Shown here piece after piece: positions 8,142 to 16,895 of a DNA stretch of 40,617 nucleotides. How positions within the stretch are numbered: position 1 is the first letter of the stretch; every line of letters begins with the position of its first letter. The notes below the pieces were generated by a model, which was given only the letters and a program-made list of their open reading frames with translations, did no database searches and had not been told where the DNA came from. The DNA is from Halorubrum sp. Its GTDB lineage: Archaea > Halobacteriota > Halobacteria > Halobacteriales > Haloferacaceae. The position numbers were made by a program, and so were the translations under genes. Where the stretch lies: NCBI GenBank assembly GCA_028275105.1, contig JAQCNI010000073.1:1-40617 (forward strand), in the 5' to 3' direction.

Positions 8142-10064
8142 TCAGTCGTCCGCCGGAGCCGCCGAGTCGCCGCTCGAAACGCCGGTTCCGGGGCCGACTT
8201 GGATGTCGAGTTCCGCCAGCTTCTCGTCGGGCACGACGCCGTCGACCCAGCCGCGATGGCCGTAGTACTCCGCCTTCATCGCGTCGAGTTCGACGAGTTC
8301 ACCCTCGCTTGCGCCCTGGCCGGGAATCGCGTCGGGGTGTCCCTCGACGAACCGGTCCGGCAGGGTGTCGTCCGTGCCGTCGAAGCCGGCGAGGTTGTTG
8401 AAGTAACGCTCGAGGTTGTAGATCCGCTCGCCGGCCTCGAGCAGTTCGTCCTCCGTCACGTCGCGGCCGGTCATTCCGCCGTACTGGAGCACGTACTCCT
8501 CGATCCCCTCCGCGAACGCGTTGAACTTACAGATGTCGAACGAGTCCGAGATGGCGTGGAGGTCCTGGAAGGTGGCGGTGAGTTCGCCCTTCCCCTCCCA
8601 CTCGTAGGGGTCGACTTTCTCCGGGATCCCGAGGATCTCGGCCGCGGGAGTGTACCCGCGCAGGTGACACGCGCCGCGGTTCGAGGTGGCAAAGGCGATG
8701 CCCATCCCCTTCATACACCGGGGGTCGTAGGCCGCGATCGTCTGGCCCTTGACCGAGAGCTTGTTGCCGTGGGCCCCTCGCCGGTCGGCGATCCGCTCGG
8801 CGCCCTCCGCGAGCAGGTCGCCAAGGTCACTCGACCGGGTCCCGATCTCGTCGATCAGGTCGATCATTCGCTCGGCGTCGCCCCACTCGATATCGCCGAC
8901 GCCGTCGAGTTTGCCCTCCTCGCTCATCTCCATCGCCATCGCCATCATGTTGCCGACTTCGATGGTGTCGACGCCGACGTCGTTACACCGCTGGAGCATG
9001 AGCGCGATCTCGTCGCGCTCGGTGTGCCCGGAGTTCGGGCCGAGCGCCCACGCGGACTCGTACTCGTACGACTCCATGCGGACGTTCATGTCCTGGCCCT
9101 TGTGATGGAGCTGGACCTCGACCTCCTTTTTACACGCGACGGGACAGGAGTGACACGTCGGCTCGTCGACGAGGATGTTCTCGCGGACGTTCTCCCCGGA
9201 GACGCGCTCGGCTTCGATGTCGGTCCCTTCGGCCGTATGCTGTGACTCCGTGGAGGTGTACTTCGCGTTCTTCGTCGGCAACCCGTCCATCTCCTCCGTC
9301 GCATTCATCAGGACGTTGGTACCGTACATCGACAGCCCCCCCTCGTTGGGCGCGGTGACGTCTGACTCGCGGATCAGCTCCATCGCCTGCTGGTATCCCT
9401 CCTGGAACGTCTCGGAGTCGGCCGGTTTCGGCATTCGCGTCCCGCTCTTGACGACGACGGCCTTCACGCCCTTGGACCCCATCACGCAGCCGGTGCCGCC
9501 GCGGCCCGACGCGCGGTCGTCCTCGTTGATCACGCAGGCGTACTTCACCTCGTTCTCGCCGGCCGGCCCGATCGCCATCACGGAGACGTTTCGGCCGACG
9601 GTTCCGTCGACCTCCTCGCCGATATCGTCGATCGTGTCGTGGATACCCTGGCCCCAGAGATGTGAGGCGTCGCGGACCTCCACGTCGCCGTCCTCCACGA
9701 GCAGGTACACCGGGCCGTCGCTCTCGCCGTCGAGGAGGATCCCGTCGAGGCCGGCCCACTTGAGCCGCGCCCCCGACCACCCGCCGTGGTGGGAGTCGGT
9801 GACGGTCCCGGTCAGCGGGGATTTCGTCACCAACGCGATCCGGCCGCTCATCACGGTCTGGGTCCCGGTCAGCGGCCCCGTCATGAACGCCAGCCGGTTT
9901 TCGGGTCCCAGCGGGTCGACCTCCGGTCCCTTGTCGAACACGTACTTCACGCCCAGTCCGCGCGCACCGATGTACTTCCTCGCGTCCTCGTCGTCGATGC
10001 CCTGGTAGTTGACCTCGCCATCGCCGAGGTCTACCTGTGCGACTCGGTCCCTGAAGCCACCCAT
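8142..10064 (-). CDS. aor: Aldehyde ferredoxin oxidoreductase (tungsten enzyme family)
   Basis: 640 residues, usual family length. N-terminal AOR domain with YIGARGLGVKYVF, LAFMTGPLTGT and HHGGWSGARLKWAG, the tungstopterin region. The [4Fe-4S] ligands are Cys304-x2-Cys307-x3-Cys311 (CHSCPVAC) and Cys512 (DICKF). The enzyme oxidises aldehydes to carboxylates with ferredoxin in the cytoplasm; substrate class is unknown. ATG 10064 (MGGFRDRVAQ) is preferred: it matches the family N-terminus and lies 27 nt from a TATA-like gtatgtaac; ATG 10073 would add three residues. A ~20-residue Ser/Ala/Asp tail follows the domain. Confidence 0.93.
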   Translation of the reverse strand: MGGFRDRVAQVDLGDGEVNYQGIDDEDARKYIGARGLGVKYVFDKGPEVDPLGPENRLAFMTGPLTGTQTVMSGRIALVTKSPLTGTVTDSHHGGWSGARLKWAGLDGILLDGESDGPVYLLVEDGDVEVRDASHLWGQGIHDTIDDIGEEVDGTVGRNVSVMAIGPAGENEVKYACVINEDDRASGRGGTGCVMGSKGVKAVVVKSGTRMPKPADSETFQEGYQQAMELIRESDVTAPNEGGLSMYGTNVLMNATEEMDGLPTKNAKYTSTESQHTAEGTDIEAERVSGENVRENILVDEPTCHSCPVACKKEVEVQLHHKGQDMNVRMESYEYESAWALGPNSGHTERDEIALMLQRCNDVGVDTIEVGNMMAMAMEMSEEGKLDGVGDIEWGDAERMIDLIDEIGTRSSDLGDLLAEGAERIADRRGAHGNKLSVKGQTIAAYDPRCMKGMGIAFATSNRGACHLRGYTPAAEILGIPEKVDPYEWEGKGELTATFQDLHAISDSFDICKFNAFAEGIEEYVLQYGGMTGRDVTEDELLEAGERIYNLERYFNNLAGFDGTDDTLPDRFVEGHPDAIPGQGASEGELVELDAMKAEYYGHRGWVDGVVPDEKLAELDIQVGPGTGVSSGDSAAPADD

Positions 10065-10213
10065 TCCAGTCATATAATGATCGTTTGTTACATACGGACC
10101 GCAGCGAATTAGTTCTTGAGGTCGGACCGGAACCGATCGTGGTTACCATTGCCGAAAAGAGCCGACGAACGCGAACGAACAGGGCTAACAGTACCCCGTC
10201 CCGATCCCCCGCC

Positions 10214-10684
10214 GTGAGCGACTCGAACCCGGGTGGATTCCCGTCCATCGCCGCCGTCCATGGTCGATGGATGCCCGTCACTTTCTTCGCCGCGGTCGTG
10301 CTCGTCGCCTCCGTGCTCCCGGTTCAGGGCGGTTCGTCCGTGGGCGATCCGATACTTGGCGGGCTACTATCGGACGGTGACGGGTGGATCCCGTTCGGAC
10401 TGGGCCTCACCGCTCCGTTCCATTTCGTGGGCTACGCGATCCTGGCCGTGTTGTCGGCGCGGGCGACGGGAGGGGGCGTCCGATCGCTCGTTTCCGCCGC
10501 GGCGCTCGCGGTCGGGTTCGGATTCGGGGTCGAACTCGTCCAATCGACGATCCCGTGGCGGACGTTCGCGTGGGGTGACGCCGCCGTCAACGCGCTGGGG
10601 GCCGGGGGCGGCATCGCCGCCGTCGCCGTGATCCGTCGTGTTACGGCGACCCGTGCCGCCGGCGCGTCAGCGCGTGACGGATAA
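10214..10684 (+). CDS. VanZ-like membrane protein
   Basis: 156 residues, four membrane helices. The VanZ pattern is clear: APFHFVGYAILAVL, GFGFGVELVQSTIP and the helix-flanking WGDAAVNALGAGGG. The family is named after a teicoplanin-resistance protein but its biochemical role is unknown; in archaea it is a common accessory membrane protein. GTG 10214 was chosen since the region above it is low-complexity and a TATA-like gctaacag is ~26 nt upstream. It stands alone between the divergent aor gene and raSEA. Confidence 0.85.
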   Translation: MSDSNPGGFPSIAAVHGRWMPVTFFAAVVLVASVLPVQGGSSVGDPILGGLLSDGDGWIPFGLGLTAPFHFVGYAILAVLSARATGGGVRSLVSAAALAVGFGFGVELVQSTIPWRTFAWGDAAVNALGAGGGIAAVAVIRRVTATRAAGASARDG

Positions 10685-10763
10685 ATCCCGATAACTCCGA
10701 CTCCGCCCCGGAAGACCGCCGATCACGACACGGCTTTACGCGCCCGGCCGTAGAGCACTGGTA

Positions 10764-11858
10764 ATGAGTGAACCGAGCCCCGAGGCGTACGAGCAGGGGC
10801 GTGGGATGGACGCGCACAACGCGGTCATGCGCGACATCCGCGCGGAGCGGTCGGAGACGTATGACCCGACCGAGCCAACCCGCGTCTGGATCGACGAGGA
10901 CAACACCCCCGACGGAGTCGTCGACTCGCTGACGATCATCCTGAACACGGGCGGCTGTCGGTGGGCCCGGGCCGGCGGCTGTACCATGTGTGGCTACGTC
11001 GCCGAGTCCGTCGAGGGCGGCAGCGTGAGCCATGAGGCGCTCATGACCCAGATAGAGGCGTGTCTCGACCACGAGCGCGAGAACGCCGACGAGCCGGCGG
11101 CGCTGATCAAGATCTACACCTCCGGCTCCTTCCTCGACGAGCGCGAAGTCCCGGCCGAGACCCGGCAAGCGATCGCCGGGACGTTCGCCGACCGCGACCG
11201 GATCGTGGTCGAGTCCCTCCCTGATTTCGTCGACCGCGGGAAGATCGCCGACTTCGCCGACCACGGAATCGCGACCGACGTCGCCGTCGGCTTGGAGACC
11301 GCCACCGACCGCATCCGTCACGACTGCGTGAACAAGTACTTCGACTTCGCCGACTTCGAGGCGGCCTGCGGCGAGGCGGCCGCCGGGGACGACGCGTTCG
11401 ACGCCGACGTCGGGATCAAGGCATATCTGCTGATGAAACCGCCGTTCCTCGCGGAGCCTGAGGCCGTCTCGGACATGGTCGACTCGGTCCGGCAGTGTGC
11501 GGACGTCGAGGGCTGTCACACCGTCTCGATGAACCCGTGTAACGTCCAGCGGTACACGATGGTCGACGAGCTGTTCTTCGAGGGCGGCTACCGCCCGCCG
11601 TGGCTCTGGAGCGTCGCGCACGTGCTCAAGGAGACCGCCGATGCCGACGCGATCGTCGTCTCCGATCCGGTGGGCCACGGCTCCGATCGGGGCCCGCACA
11701 ACTGCGGCGAGTGCGACGATCGGGTTCAGACCGCGATCAAGGACTTCGACCGGCGGCAGGACCCGACCGTCTTCGAGCAGGTCTCGTGCGACTGCGAGGC
11801 GACCTGGGAGCTCGTCATGGCGGAGGAGACGAGCTACAACATGCCGCTGGCACCCTGA
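10764..11858 (+). CDS. raSEA: Archaeosine biosynthesis radical SAM protein RaSEA
   Basis: 364 residues. The iron-sulfur motif is Cys65-x7-Cys73-x2-Cys76 (CRWARAGGCTMC), the unusual spacing of this radical SAM family, followed by KIYTSGSFLDE, VVESLPDFV, VAVGLETATD and KAYLLMKPPFL. RaSEA acts with ArcS to turn the lysine-modified 7-cyano-7-deazaguanine at tRNA position 15 into archaeosine. C-terminal Cys pairs (HNCGECDD, SCDCEATW) may hold an extra metal. ArcS is not in the window. TATA-like gctttacg lies 27 nt before ATG 10764. Confidence 0.93.
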   Translation: MSEPSPEAYEQGRGMDAHNAVMRDIRAERSETYDPTEPTRVWIDEDNTPDGVVDSLTIILNTGGCRWARAGGCTMCGYVAESVEGGSVSHEALMTQIEACLDHERENADEPAALIKIYTSGSFLDEREVPAETRQAIAGTFADRDRIVVESLPDFVDRGKIADFADHGIATDVAVGLETATDRIRHDCVNKYFDFADFEAACGEAAAGDDAFDADVGIKAYLLMKPPFLAEPEAVSDMVDSVRQCADVEGCHTVSMNPCNVQRYTMVDELFFEGGYRPPWLWSVAHVLKETADADAIVVSDPVGHGSDRGPHNCGECDDRVQTAIKDFDRRQDPTVFEQVSCDCEATWELVMAEETSYNMPLAP

Positions 11859-11918
11859 TACCCACCACATCGATCCCGGATCCAAGCCGCTTTACGAACG
11901 CCGCCGTAACATTCGATA

Positions 11919-12893
11919 ATGCCGACGTGCGATGAGTGCGGGGAGTACGCCAACCTCCCCTATCAGTGTCGACGGTGCGGCCAAACGTTCTGTGGGGACC
12001 ACCGTCTGCCGGAGAACCACGACTGTCCGGGGCTCGAGGAGTGGAACGACCCCGGTGGCGTGTTCGATAGCGGGTTCGACGACACCGTCGATGGCGCGGG
12101 GGGGCGCGCCGGCGACGAAACGGATGCCGGCGTCGCGACCCGGCTGAAACGCCGCGTCGAACACGAGATGGGCACGGGCGGGCTGTTGGGCTACTTCCGG
12201 GGCAACGCGACGTACGTGTTGCTCGCGGCCATGTGGCTCACGTTCGTCGCGCAGTGGGCGGTGACGCTCACCCTCGGCGAGGACATCCACAGTCAGATTT
12301 TCGTGCTCCGGTCGGACGCCATCGGCAACGTCTGGACGTGGGTCACGTCGGTGTTCTCGCACTCGCGGGTCAGCCTGTTCCACATCATCGGCAACAGCAT
12401 CGTGCTGTTCTTTTTCGGCCCGCTCGTCGAGCGTGCCGTCGGCTCGAAGCGGTTCCTCGGATTCTTCCTCGTGGCCGGGGTCCTCGCCGGGGTCGGGCAC
12501 GTGCTGTTCGTGCTCGCGATGGGCGGGCTCGTCGGCGTCCTCGGGGCCAGCGGGGCGACGTTCGCGATCCTCGGCGTGTTGACCGTCTGGCGGCCGAACC
12601 TCGAGATCCTGCTGTTCTTCGTGATCCCGATGAAGCTCAAGTACCTCACGTGGGGGGTCGCGCTCGTCTCCGCGGCGCTCGTCGTCTCCAGCGGCGCCGG
12701 CGGCGTCGGCGGGATCGCCCACGCCGCCCACCTGATCGGGTTCGCGATCGGGCTCGCCTTCGGCAAGCGTAACGAGAACCTTGCGAGCCGGGCCGGTGGT
12801 CCCGGCGGGATGCGGATGGGGGGGAGTCGCGCCCACGGTCCGGGCGGTCCGGGTGGCCCCGGCGGCCCCGGCGGCCCCGGCGGGCGGCGCTGA
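11919..12893 (+). CDS. AN1 zinc finger-rhomboid intramembrane serine protease
   Basis: 324 residues. Residues 4-36 form an AN1-type zinc finger (C4, C7, C17, C20, C25, H28, H34, C36). Residues ~95-275 are a rhomboid domain with Ser211 in GASGA and His271 in HAAHLIG as the catalytic dyad, and the HIIGNSIVLFFFG helix. The last ~30 residues are a Gly/Pro repeat (GGP four times). Rhomboids cut membrane proteins within the bilayer. The cytoplasmic zinc finger may select substrates (inference). A TATA-like ctttacg lies 26 nt before ATG 11919. The stop is immediately followed by the ATG of endonuclease V. Confidence 0.92.
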   Translation: MPTCDECGEYANLPYQCRRCGQTFCGDHRLPENHDCPGLEEWNDPGGVFDSGFDDTVDGAGGRAGDETDAGVATRLKRRVEHEMGTGGLLGYFRGNATYVLLAAMWLTFVAQWAVTLTLGEDIHSQIFVLRSDAIGNVWTWVTSVFSHSRVSLFHIIGNSIVLFFFGPLVERAVGSKRFLGFFLVAGVLAGVGHVLFVLAMGGLVGVLGASGATFAILGVLTVWRPNLEILLFFVIPMKLKYLTWGVALVSAALVVSSGAGGVGGIAHAAHLIGFAIGLAFGKRNENLASRAGGPGGMRMGGSRAHGPGGPGGPGGPGGPGGRR

Positions 12894-13898
12894 ATGCCGT
12901 CCCCGAACGACCTCGCTCGCCCGGAGTTCCGCCCCGACCCGGAGCTCTCCCGCGAGGCAATGAAATCGCTCCAGCGCGACTTGGCCGCGACGGCGGCGTT
13001 CGCGGACGACCACGGGATCACGCCCGACGACGTCACGATCGGCGACGCGGTCGACTGCTCATCCGGACTTCCGCCGGCGACGCCCGGGATCGGCGGTCCT
13101 GGCGACGCCGGCGACGCTGGCGACGCTGGTGACCCCGTCTCCCCCGGCGACCCCATCTCCCCCGACGACCCCATCTCCCCCGGCGACCCCGGCTCCCCCG
13201 GTGACCCCGACTCCTCCGGCGACCCCATCTCCCCCGACGACCCGGATACCCCGGTCGTCGTCGGGATCGACCAAGCGTTTCGACCGGATCACGACGAGGT
13301 GGTGTCGGCCGCGGTCGCGATCCGCGACGGAAGCGTCATCGAGTACGCGGACGCGGTCACGCCGTTGTCGATCCCGTACGTCCCGGGATTGCTGGCGTTC
13401 CGAGAAGGGGAGCCGATCCTCGCCGCGCTCGCCGACCTCTCCGCGGATCCCGACCTGCTCGTCTGTGACGGGTCGGGCCGGATCCACTTCCGGGAGGCCG
13501 GGCTCGCAACGCACGTCGGCGTCAGCTGCGACCTGCCGAGCGTCGGCGTCGCGAAGAGCCTCCTGTGTGGCGAGCCCGACGAGCCGGTCGGGGAGCGGCC
13601 CGAGGGCTGGCGCACTCCGATCCGCGCCGACGACTCGGTGGAGACGGTCACAACGCCGGCCGCGGGCGACGTCGGTGGAGCGAACCCGCCCGTCATCGGA
13701 TACGCGTACCAGTCCCGGCAGTATCCGAACAGCCGTCGCGTGAACCCGCTGTACGTGAGCCCGGGTCATCGAGTCTCGCCGGAGACGACCGTCGAGTTCG
13801 TCGCGGCGCTGTGTGCCGGCTACAAGCTCCCGGAGCCGACCCGGCTCGCCGACGCGCACGCGGACCGAGTAAAACGGCGACACGAAGAGGACGACTGA
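12894..13898 (+). CDS. nfi: Endonuclease V, with a repeat insertion
   Basis: 334 residues, some 70-100 longer than most endonuclease V. Conserved catalytic pieces are present: Asp126 in GIDQAF, Tyr162 and Glu171 in PYVPGLLAFRE, and Asp192 in VCDGSG. The family cleaves near deaminated bases (inosine) in DNA or RNA. The extra length is a Pro/Asp/Gly/Ser-rich segment (about residues 62-120) just before the first catalytic strand, built from tandem repeats. Transcribed with the rhomboid gene (no gap). A further insertion (SVETVTTPAAGDVGGA) lies near residue 250. Confidence 0.92.
   Translation: MPSPNDLARPEFRPDPELSREAMKSLQRDLAATAAFADDHGITPDDVTIGDAVDCSSGLPPATPGIGGPGDAGDAGDAGDPVSPGDPISPDDPISPGDPGSPGDPDSSGDPISPDDPDTPVVVGIDQAFRPDHDEVVSAAVAIRDGSVIEYADAVTPLSIPYVPGLLAFREGEPILAALADLSADPDLLVCDGSGRIHFREAGLATHVGVSCDLPSVGVAKSLLCGEPDEPVGERPEGWRTPIRADDSVETVTTPAAGDVGGANPPVIGYAYQSRQYPNSRRVNPLYVSPGHRVSPETTVEFVAALCAGYKLPEPTRLADAHADRVKRRHEEDD
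13128..13253 (+). repeat. 18-bp in-frame tandem repeat inside endonuclease V
   Basis: Seven consecutive six-codon units encode GDPVSP-like hexapeptides (GDPVSP, GDPISP, DDPISP, GDPGSP, GDPDSS, GDPISP, DDPDTP). A shorter nine-base repeat (Gly-Asp-Ala, three times) lies directly upstream. The reading frame is preserved. Confidence 0.9.
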
Positions 13899-14155
13899 TC
13901 GACTACGAGCGCGCCGTTACGCGACCGTTATCACACCTCGTCGGGATCGTCAGTGGACTGGGTGCGACGGGTGATCGCCGCATCGATCCGCCGTGCGGTG
14001 GCGCGCCCGTGGGCGCCCCGGGAAGCCGCGGCGCGCCTCCGACGGTCGGCGACCCCGCCGGCGACGGGGCAGGGGAGGCGGATGGTGCGACCGCGGCGTG
14101 GGATGGGCGGGTCCTTGTGAACGGTCCCGCGAGATGCTCGGCTCGTGATGCCAGG
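13899..14155. other. Intergenic region, no gene seen
   Basis: Roughly 260 very G+C-rich bases between endonuclease V and the aldo/keto reductase. I see no convincing short gene, RNA gene or repeat beyond short GC palindromes (for example around 14010-14030). Confidence 0.5.
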
Positions 14156-14165
14156 CTTTTATATC
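14156..14165 (+). promoter_or_regulatory. TATA box for the aldo/keto reductase gene
   Basis: cttttatatc centred 26 nt before ATG 14186. It is one of the strongest TATA boxes in the window and indicates a leaderless transcript. Confidence 0.65.
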
Positions 14166-14185
14166 GTGCCTCGAATCATCCCCGC

Positions 14186-15202
14186 ATGGACCATCGACGG
14201 CTCGGATCGACGGGAACGAAGGTCTCGGAGCTCTGTCTCGGCACGTGGCGGTTCGGACGGCGGACGGGCGGCGTGCTCGAAACCGACGAGGCGGCGGCCC
14301 ACGAACTGCTCGACGCGTTCGCCGACCGCGGCGGCAACTTCATCGACACCGCAAACGTGTATGGCGACCCCAACGGGACCAGCGAGCAGTACGTCGGGAA
14401 CTGGCTCGCCGACCGCGACCGCGAGAAGTACGTGATCGCCTCGAAGGTGTACTTCGACTTCGACGACTCTCACCCGAACGGTTCGGGGCTCTCACGGACC
14501 CATATCCGGAACCAGATCGAGGGGACGCTCGACCGGCTGGACACCGACTACCTCGACCTCTACTACATCCACCGCTGGGACGAGGACGCACCGATCGAGG
14601 AGACGCTGTCGGCGCTCGACGGCCTCGTCGACGACGGGACGGTGAACTACCTCGGCGCGTCGACGATGGCGGCCTGGCAGCTCACGAAGGCGCTCTGGAC
14701 GGCCGACGTGAACGAATACGAGCGGTTCGAGGTGACCCAGCCGCTGTTCCACGCCGGCTACTACGAGGACGTCGAGGACTACCTCGACGTGGCCGCGGAC
14801 CGGGACCTCGCAGTCTGCCCGTACTCGCCGCTCGCCGGCGGCTTCCTCACCGGGAAGTACACCCGCGCGGACCCCGACGATCCGAAATCGGTCCGCGCCC
14901 CCGACGGATCGCGGGCCAGCTTCGATGACCGATTTGAGCGGTTCTACCTCTCCGAGCGCGGCTGGAAGGTGCTCGACGAGATCCGGGCGGTCGCCAACGA
15001 GGTCGACGCCACGCCCGCACAGGTGGCGCTGCGCTGGCTCATGGACCAGCAGGAGTTCACCTGTATCCCGATCGTCGGCGCGCGCACCGTCGACCAGCTC
15101 GACGAGAACGTCGGGGCCGCCGGGGTGTCGATCACGCGCGACCAACACGACCGGATCACCGACGCCCGGTACGGTGAGTCCGGTCGGCGGTGGGGCCACT
15201 GA
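14186..15202 (+). CDS. Aldo/keto reductase
   Basis: 338 residues, complete (alpha/beta)8 barrel of the AKR superfamily. The catalytic tetrad is Asp54 (FIDTANVYG), Tyr59, Lys87 (IASKV) and His129 (YYIHRWD). The NADPH-binding C-terminal part (PYSPLAGGFLTGKYTR, IPIVGARTVDQLDENV) is intact. The family reduces aldehydes or ketones with NAD(P)H; substrate unknown. Closest in layout to the AKR11/AKR9-type proteins common in haloarchaea. The start is fixed by the TATA box. No operon partner. Confidence 0.92.
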   Translation: MDHRRLGSTGTKVSELCLGTWRFGRRTGGVLETDEAAAHELLDAFADRGGNFIDTANVYGDPNGTSEQYVGNWLADRDREKYVIASKVYFDFDDSHPNGSGLSRTHIRNQIEGTLDRLDTDYLDLYYIHRWDEDAPIEETLSALDGLVDDGTVNYLGASTMAAWQLTKALWTADVNEYERFEVTQPLFHAGYYEDVEDYLDVAADRDLAVCPYSPLAGGFLTGKYTRADPDDPKSVRAPDGSRASFDDRFERFYLSERGWKVLDEIRAVANEVDATPAQVALRWLMDQQEFTCIPIVGARTVDQLDENVGAAGVSITRDQHDRITDARYGESGRRWGH

Positions 15203-15270
15203 GACGACCGCGCGGTCTCCTCCCGGGCGCCAGTCGGTCGTTTCCCGCCGAACCGAGTCTCGCCGGGTCG

Positions 15271-15280
15271 TTTTTAATAT
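15271..15280 (+). promoter_or_regulatory. TATA box for the small gene at 15303
   Basis: tttttaatat, centred ~27 nt before ATG 15303. It marks that ATG as the start of a leaderless transcript. Confidence 0.6.
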
Positions 15281-15302
15281 CGTGCGCCGTAAATCGAAAC
15301 GT

Positions 15303-15575
15303 ATGGGCGACGATACCACGGAGGGGCCGATGTCCGCCGAGGAGCTTCGTTCGCTAACCGACGGGCTTGTGCGCCAGGGCGGTGGCGGCGGGATAACGCG
15401 ATACAAGAACGCGGCGGGCGTCGGCTGCCCCAACCCGGACTGTGACCTCGGCGTGTTCCAGACGCTGTTCGTCAGCGACCACGGGTGGCAGCGGATCGGT
15501 GCCACTCGCGACGGGATCGAGCTCTGTATCTGTAACACCGAGGAGAAGCGACTCGTGTTCATCCACGACGAGTGA
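15303..15575 (+). CDS. Small haloarchaeal Cys-pair protein
   Basis: 90 residues. A short helix (SAEELRSLTDGLV) leads to a Gly run, then Cys42-x4-Cys47 (CPNPDC) and Cys75-x-Cys77 (CICN), a likely zinc-bound beta fold ending in LVFIHDE. Function not recognised; a DUF7385-like assignment is possible but unsure. The gene has its own promoter and no overlap with neighbours. Confidence 0.8.
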   Translation: MGDDTTEGPMSAEELRSLTDGLVRQGGGGGITRYKNAAGVGCPNPDCDLGVFQTLFVSDHGWQRIGATRDGIELCICNTEEKRLVFIHDE

Positions 15576-15672
15576 ACCGGTCCGACCGTCCACGACGGGC
15601 CCGGTCCCCTCGTCCGCACGCGACGGGCCGGCTGGCCTCCCGATTCAAGAGGTTCGGCGTGTACATATCGGT

Positions 15673-16491
15673 ATGACCGACGGGACGGACGACACGAACG
15701 ACGGGGCGGACGGAGTGAGCGGCCGCACGCGCGAAGGCGACCGCGAGCAACCGGGCGGGACACGGGAACGGACCCGCTCCGACACCGACCCCGATGAGCC
15801 CGAGGCTCTCGATCCCACCGAACCCAACTCGGAGCGGGACACCCCGGGGCGGGGGATCACCCCCGACGCGGACCCGATCGAGGCGAACCCGCCGGAGGAG
15901 TTCGGGCTCGTTCAGGTCTGGTGGGGCGATGGGAAAGGAAAGACGACCGCTGCGCTCGGGATGGGCGCCCGTGCGGTCGGACACGGTCACCGCGTCCACA
16001 TGCTTCAGTTCATGAAGGGGGGCGCGGACTCCGTGGAGGCCGTCCGCGGCGAGTACAACGCGATCGCCTCGCTGCCCGGATTCTCCTTCGAGAACACCGG
16101 CCATTACGGCTGGCACGGGCTGGCGGACGGCTCCACGGACGACGCCCACGAGCGCAACGCACGGGCGGCCCTCGAGCGCGCCCGCGAACTCGTCGACGCC
16201 GCGATCGAGGCCGATCTGGAGGCCGTGATCCCGCTCGATTCCGACCCGGACGGGGGCGTTCATATGCTGATCCTCGACGAGATACTGTACGCCGCGGATC
16301 GTGACCTGATCACGCCCAACGAGGTGCTCGACCTGATCGACCGGAAGCCCGGCGGCCTCGAGCTCGTGCTCACGGGGAGCCACGAACGGCCGGCGTATCT
16401 GGCCGACGTCGCGGATCTGATCACCCGGGTCGGCAAGGAGAAACACCCGATCGACGCGGGCCAGCGCGCACGGAAAGGGACCGAGTACTGA
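15673..16491 (+). CDS. cobA: Cob(I)alamin/corrinoid adenosyltransferase (CobA/CobO type)
   Basis: 272 residues. The P-loop GDGKGKTTAALG starts at residue 85, followed by VHMLQFMKGG, GWHGLADGS and the Walker-B-like MLILDEILYA; the end reads EKHPIDAGQRARKG. The enzyme transfers the adenosyl group of ATP to reduced corrinoid. The first ~70 residues are an acidic disordered extension not seen in bacterial CobO. ATG 15673 is supported by a TATA-like gattcaag 27 nt upstream. Its stop shares a base with the next ATG (TGATG), making an operon with the small protein and cbiP. Confidence 0.92.
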   Translation: MTDGTDDTNDGADGVSGRTREGDREQPGGTRERTRSDTDPDEPEALDPTEPNSERDTPGRGITPDADPIEANPPEEFGLVQVWWGDGKGKTTAALGMGARAVGHGHRVHMLQFMKGGADSVEAVRGEYNAIASLPGFSFENTGHYGWHGLADGSTDDAHERNARAALERARELVDAAIEADLEAVIPLDSDPDGGVHMLILDEILYAADRDLITPNEVLDLIDRKPGGLELVLTGSHERPAYLADVADLITRVGKEKHPIDAGQRARKGTEY

Positions 16492-16889
16492 TGTCGGGTG
16501 ACGCCGGACCCGATATCGGCGGAACTGACGTCGGCGGGACCGACGCCGACGTATCCGACGTCGGCGGGACCGACGCCGACGTATCCGACGATCCTGACGG
16601 GGTCGATCCGGCGACGGCGTTACACGAGCACCTCGCCGCGACCGAGACGCTGCCGGTCAAGCGGGAGGCCGGCTGGTATCTCGGCGAGGCGCAGGCGCTT
16701 GCTGGCGACGTCGCGAGCGGCGAACTCGACGGGGAGGTCGCCCGGGAACGCGCGGCCGAGGTCCGCGAGTTGCTCGCGGCGTTCGGAGAAACCGGCGACT
16801 CGGACGCCGACGACCACGTCGCGGCAGCCCGCAAGCTGGCCGACCGGATCGCGGGACGACCGGAAACCGGGTCCAAATCCATGGGCTAA
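16491..16889 (+). CDS. Small protein in the cobalamin operon, function unknown
   Basis: 132 residues. The N-terminal ~40 are Asp/Gly-rich and contain a perfect duplication (DVGGTDADVS twice). The remaining ~85 form a predicted helical domain (PATALHEHLAATETLPVKRE, AGWYLGEAQALAGDVASGEL, RERAAEVRELLAAF). It starts one base inside the cobA stop and ends 6 bp before cbiP, so it is co-expressed with two corrinoid enzymes. No known fold recognised and no catalytic motif seen. A chaperone or complex-assembly role in corrinoid handling is an inference from position only. Confidence 0.8.
   Translation: MSGDAGPDIGGTDVGGTDADVSDVGGTDADVSDDPDGVDPATALHEHLAATETLPVKREAGWYLGEAQALAGDVASGELDGEVARERAAEVRELLAAFGETGDSDADDHVAAARKLADRIAGRPETGSKSMG
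16531..16590 (+). repeat. Perfect 30-bp tandem duplication
   Basis: Bases 16531-16560 and 16561-16590 are identical. Each copy encodes ten residues, so the frame is kept. No substitutions separate the copies, which suggests a recent duplication. Confidence 0.95.
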
Positions 16890-16895
16890 CCCGGT

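Noticed and set aside
8199..9245. 348-codon plus-strand frame opposite the aor gene
   Set aside because: Antisense shadow; the minus-strand frame has AOR cysteines and pterin motifs.
13899..14155. tRNA or small RNA gene in the gap before the aldo/keto reductase
   Set aside because: No T-loop or anticodon-arm pattern found; only GC-rich palindromes.
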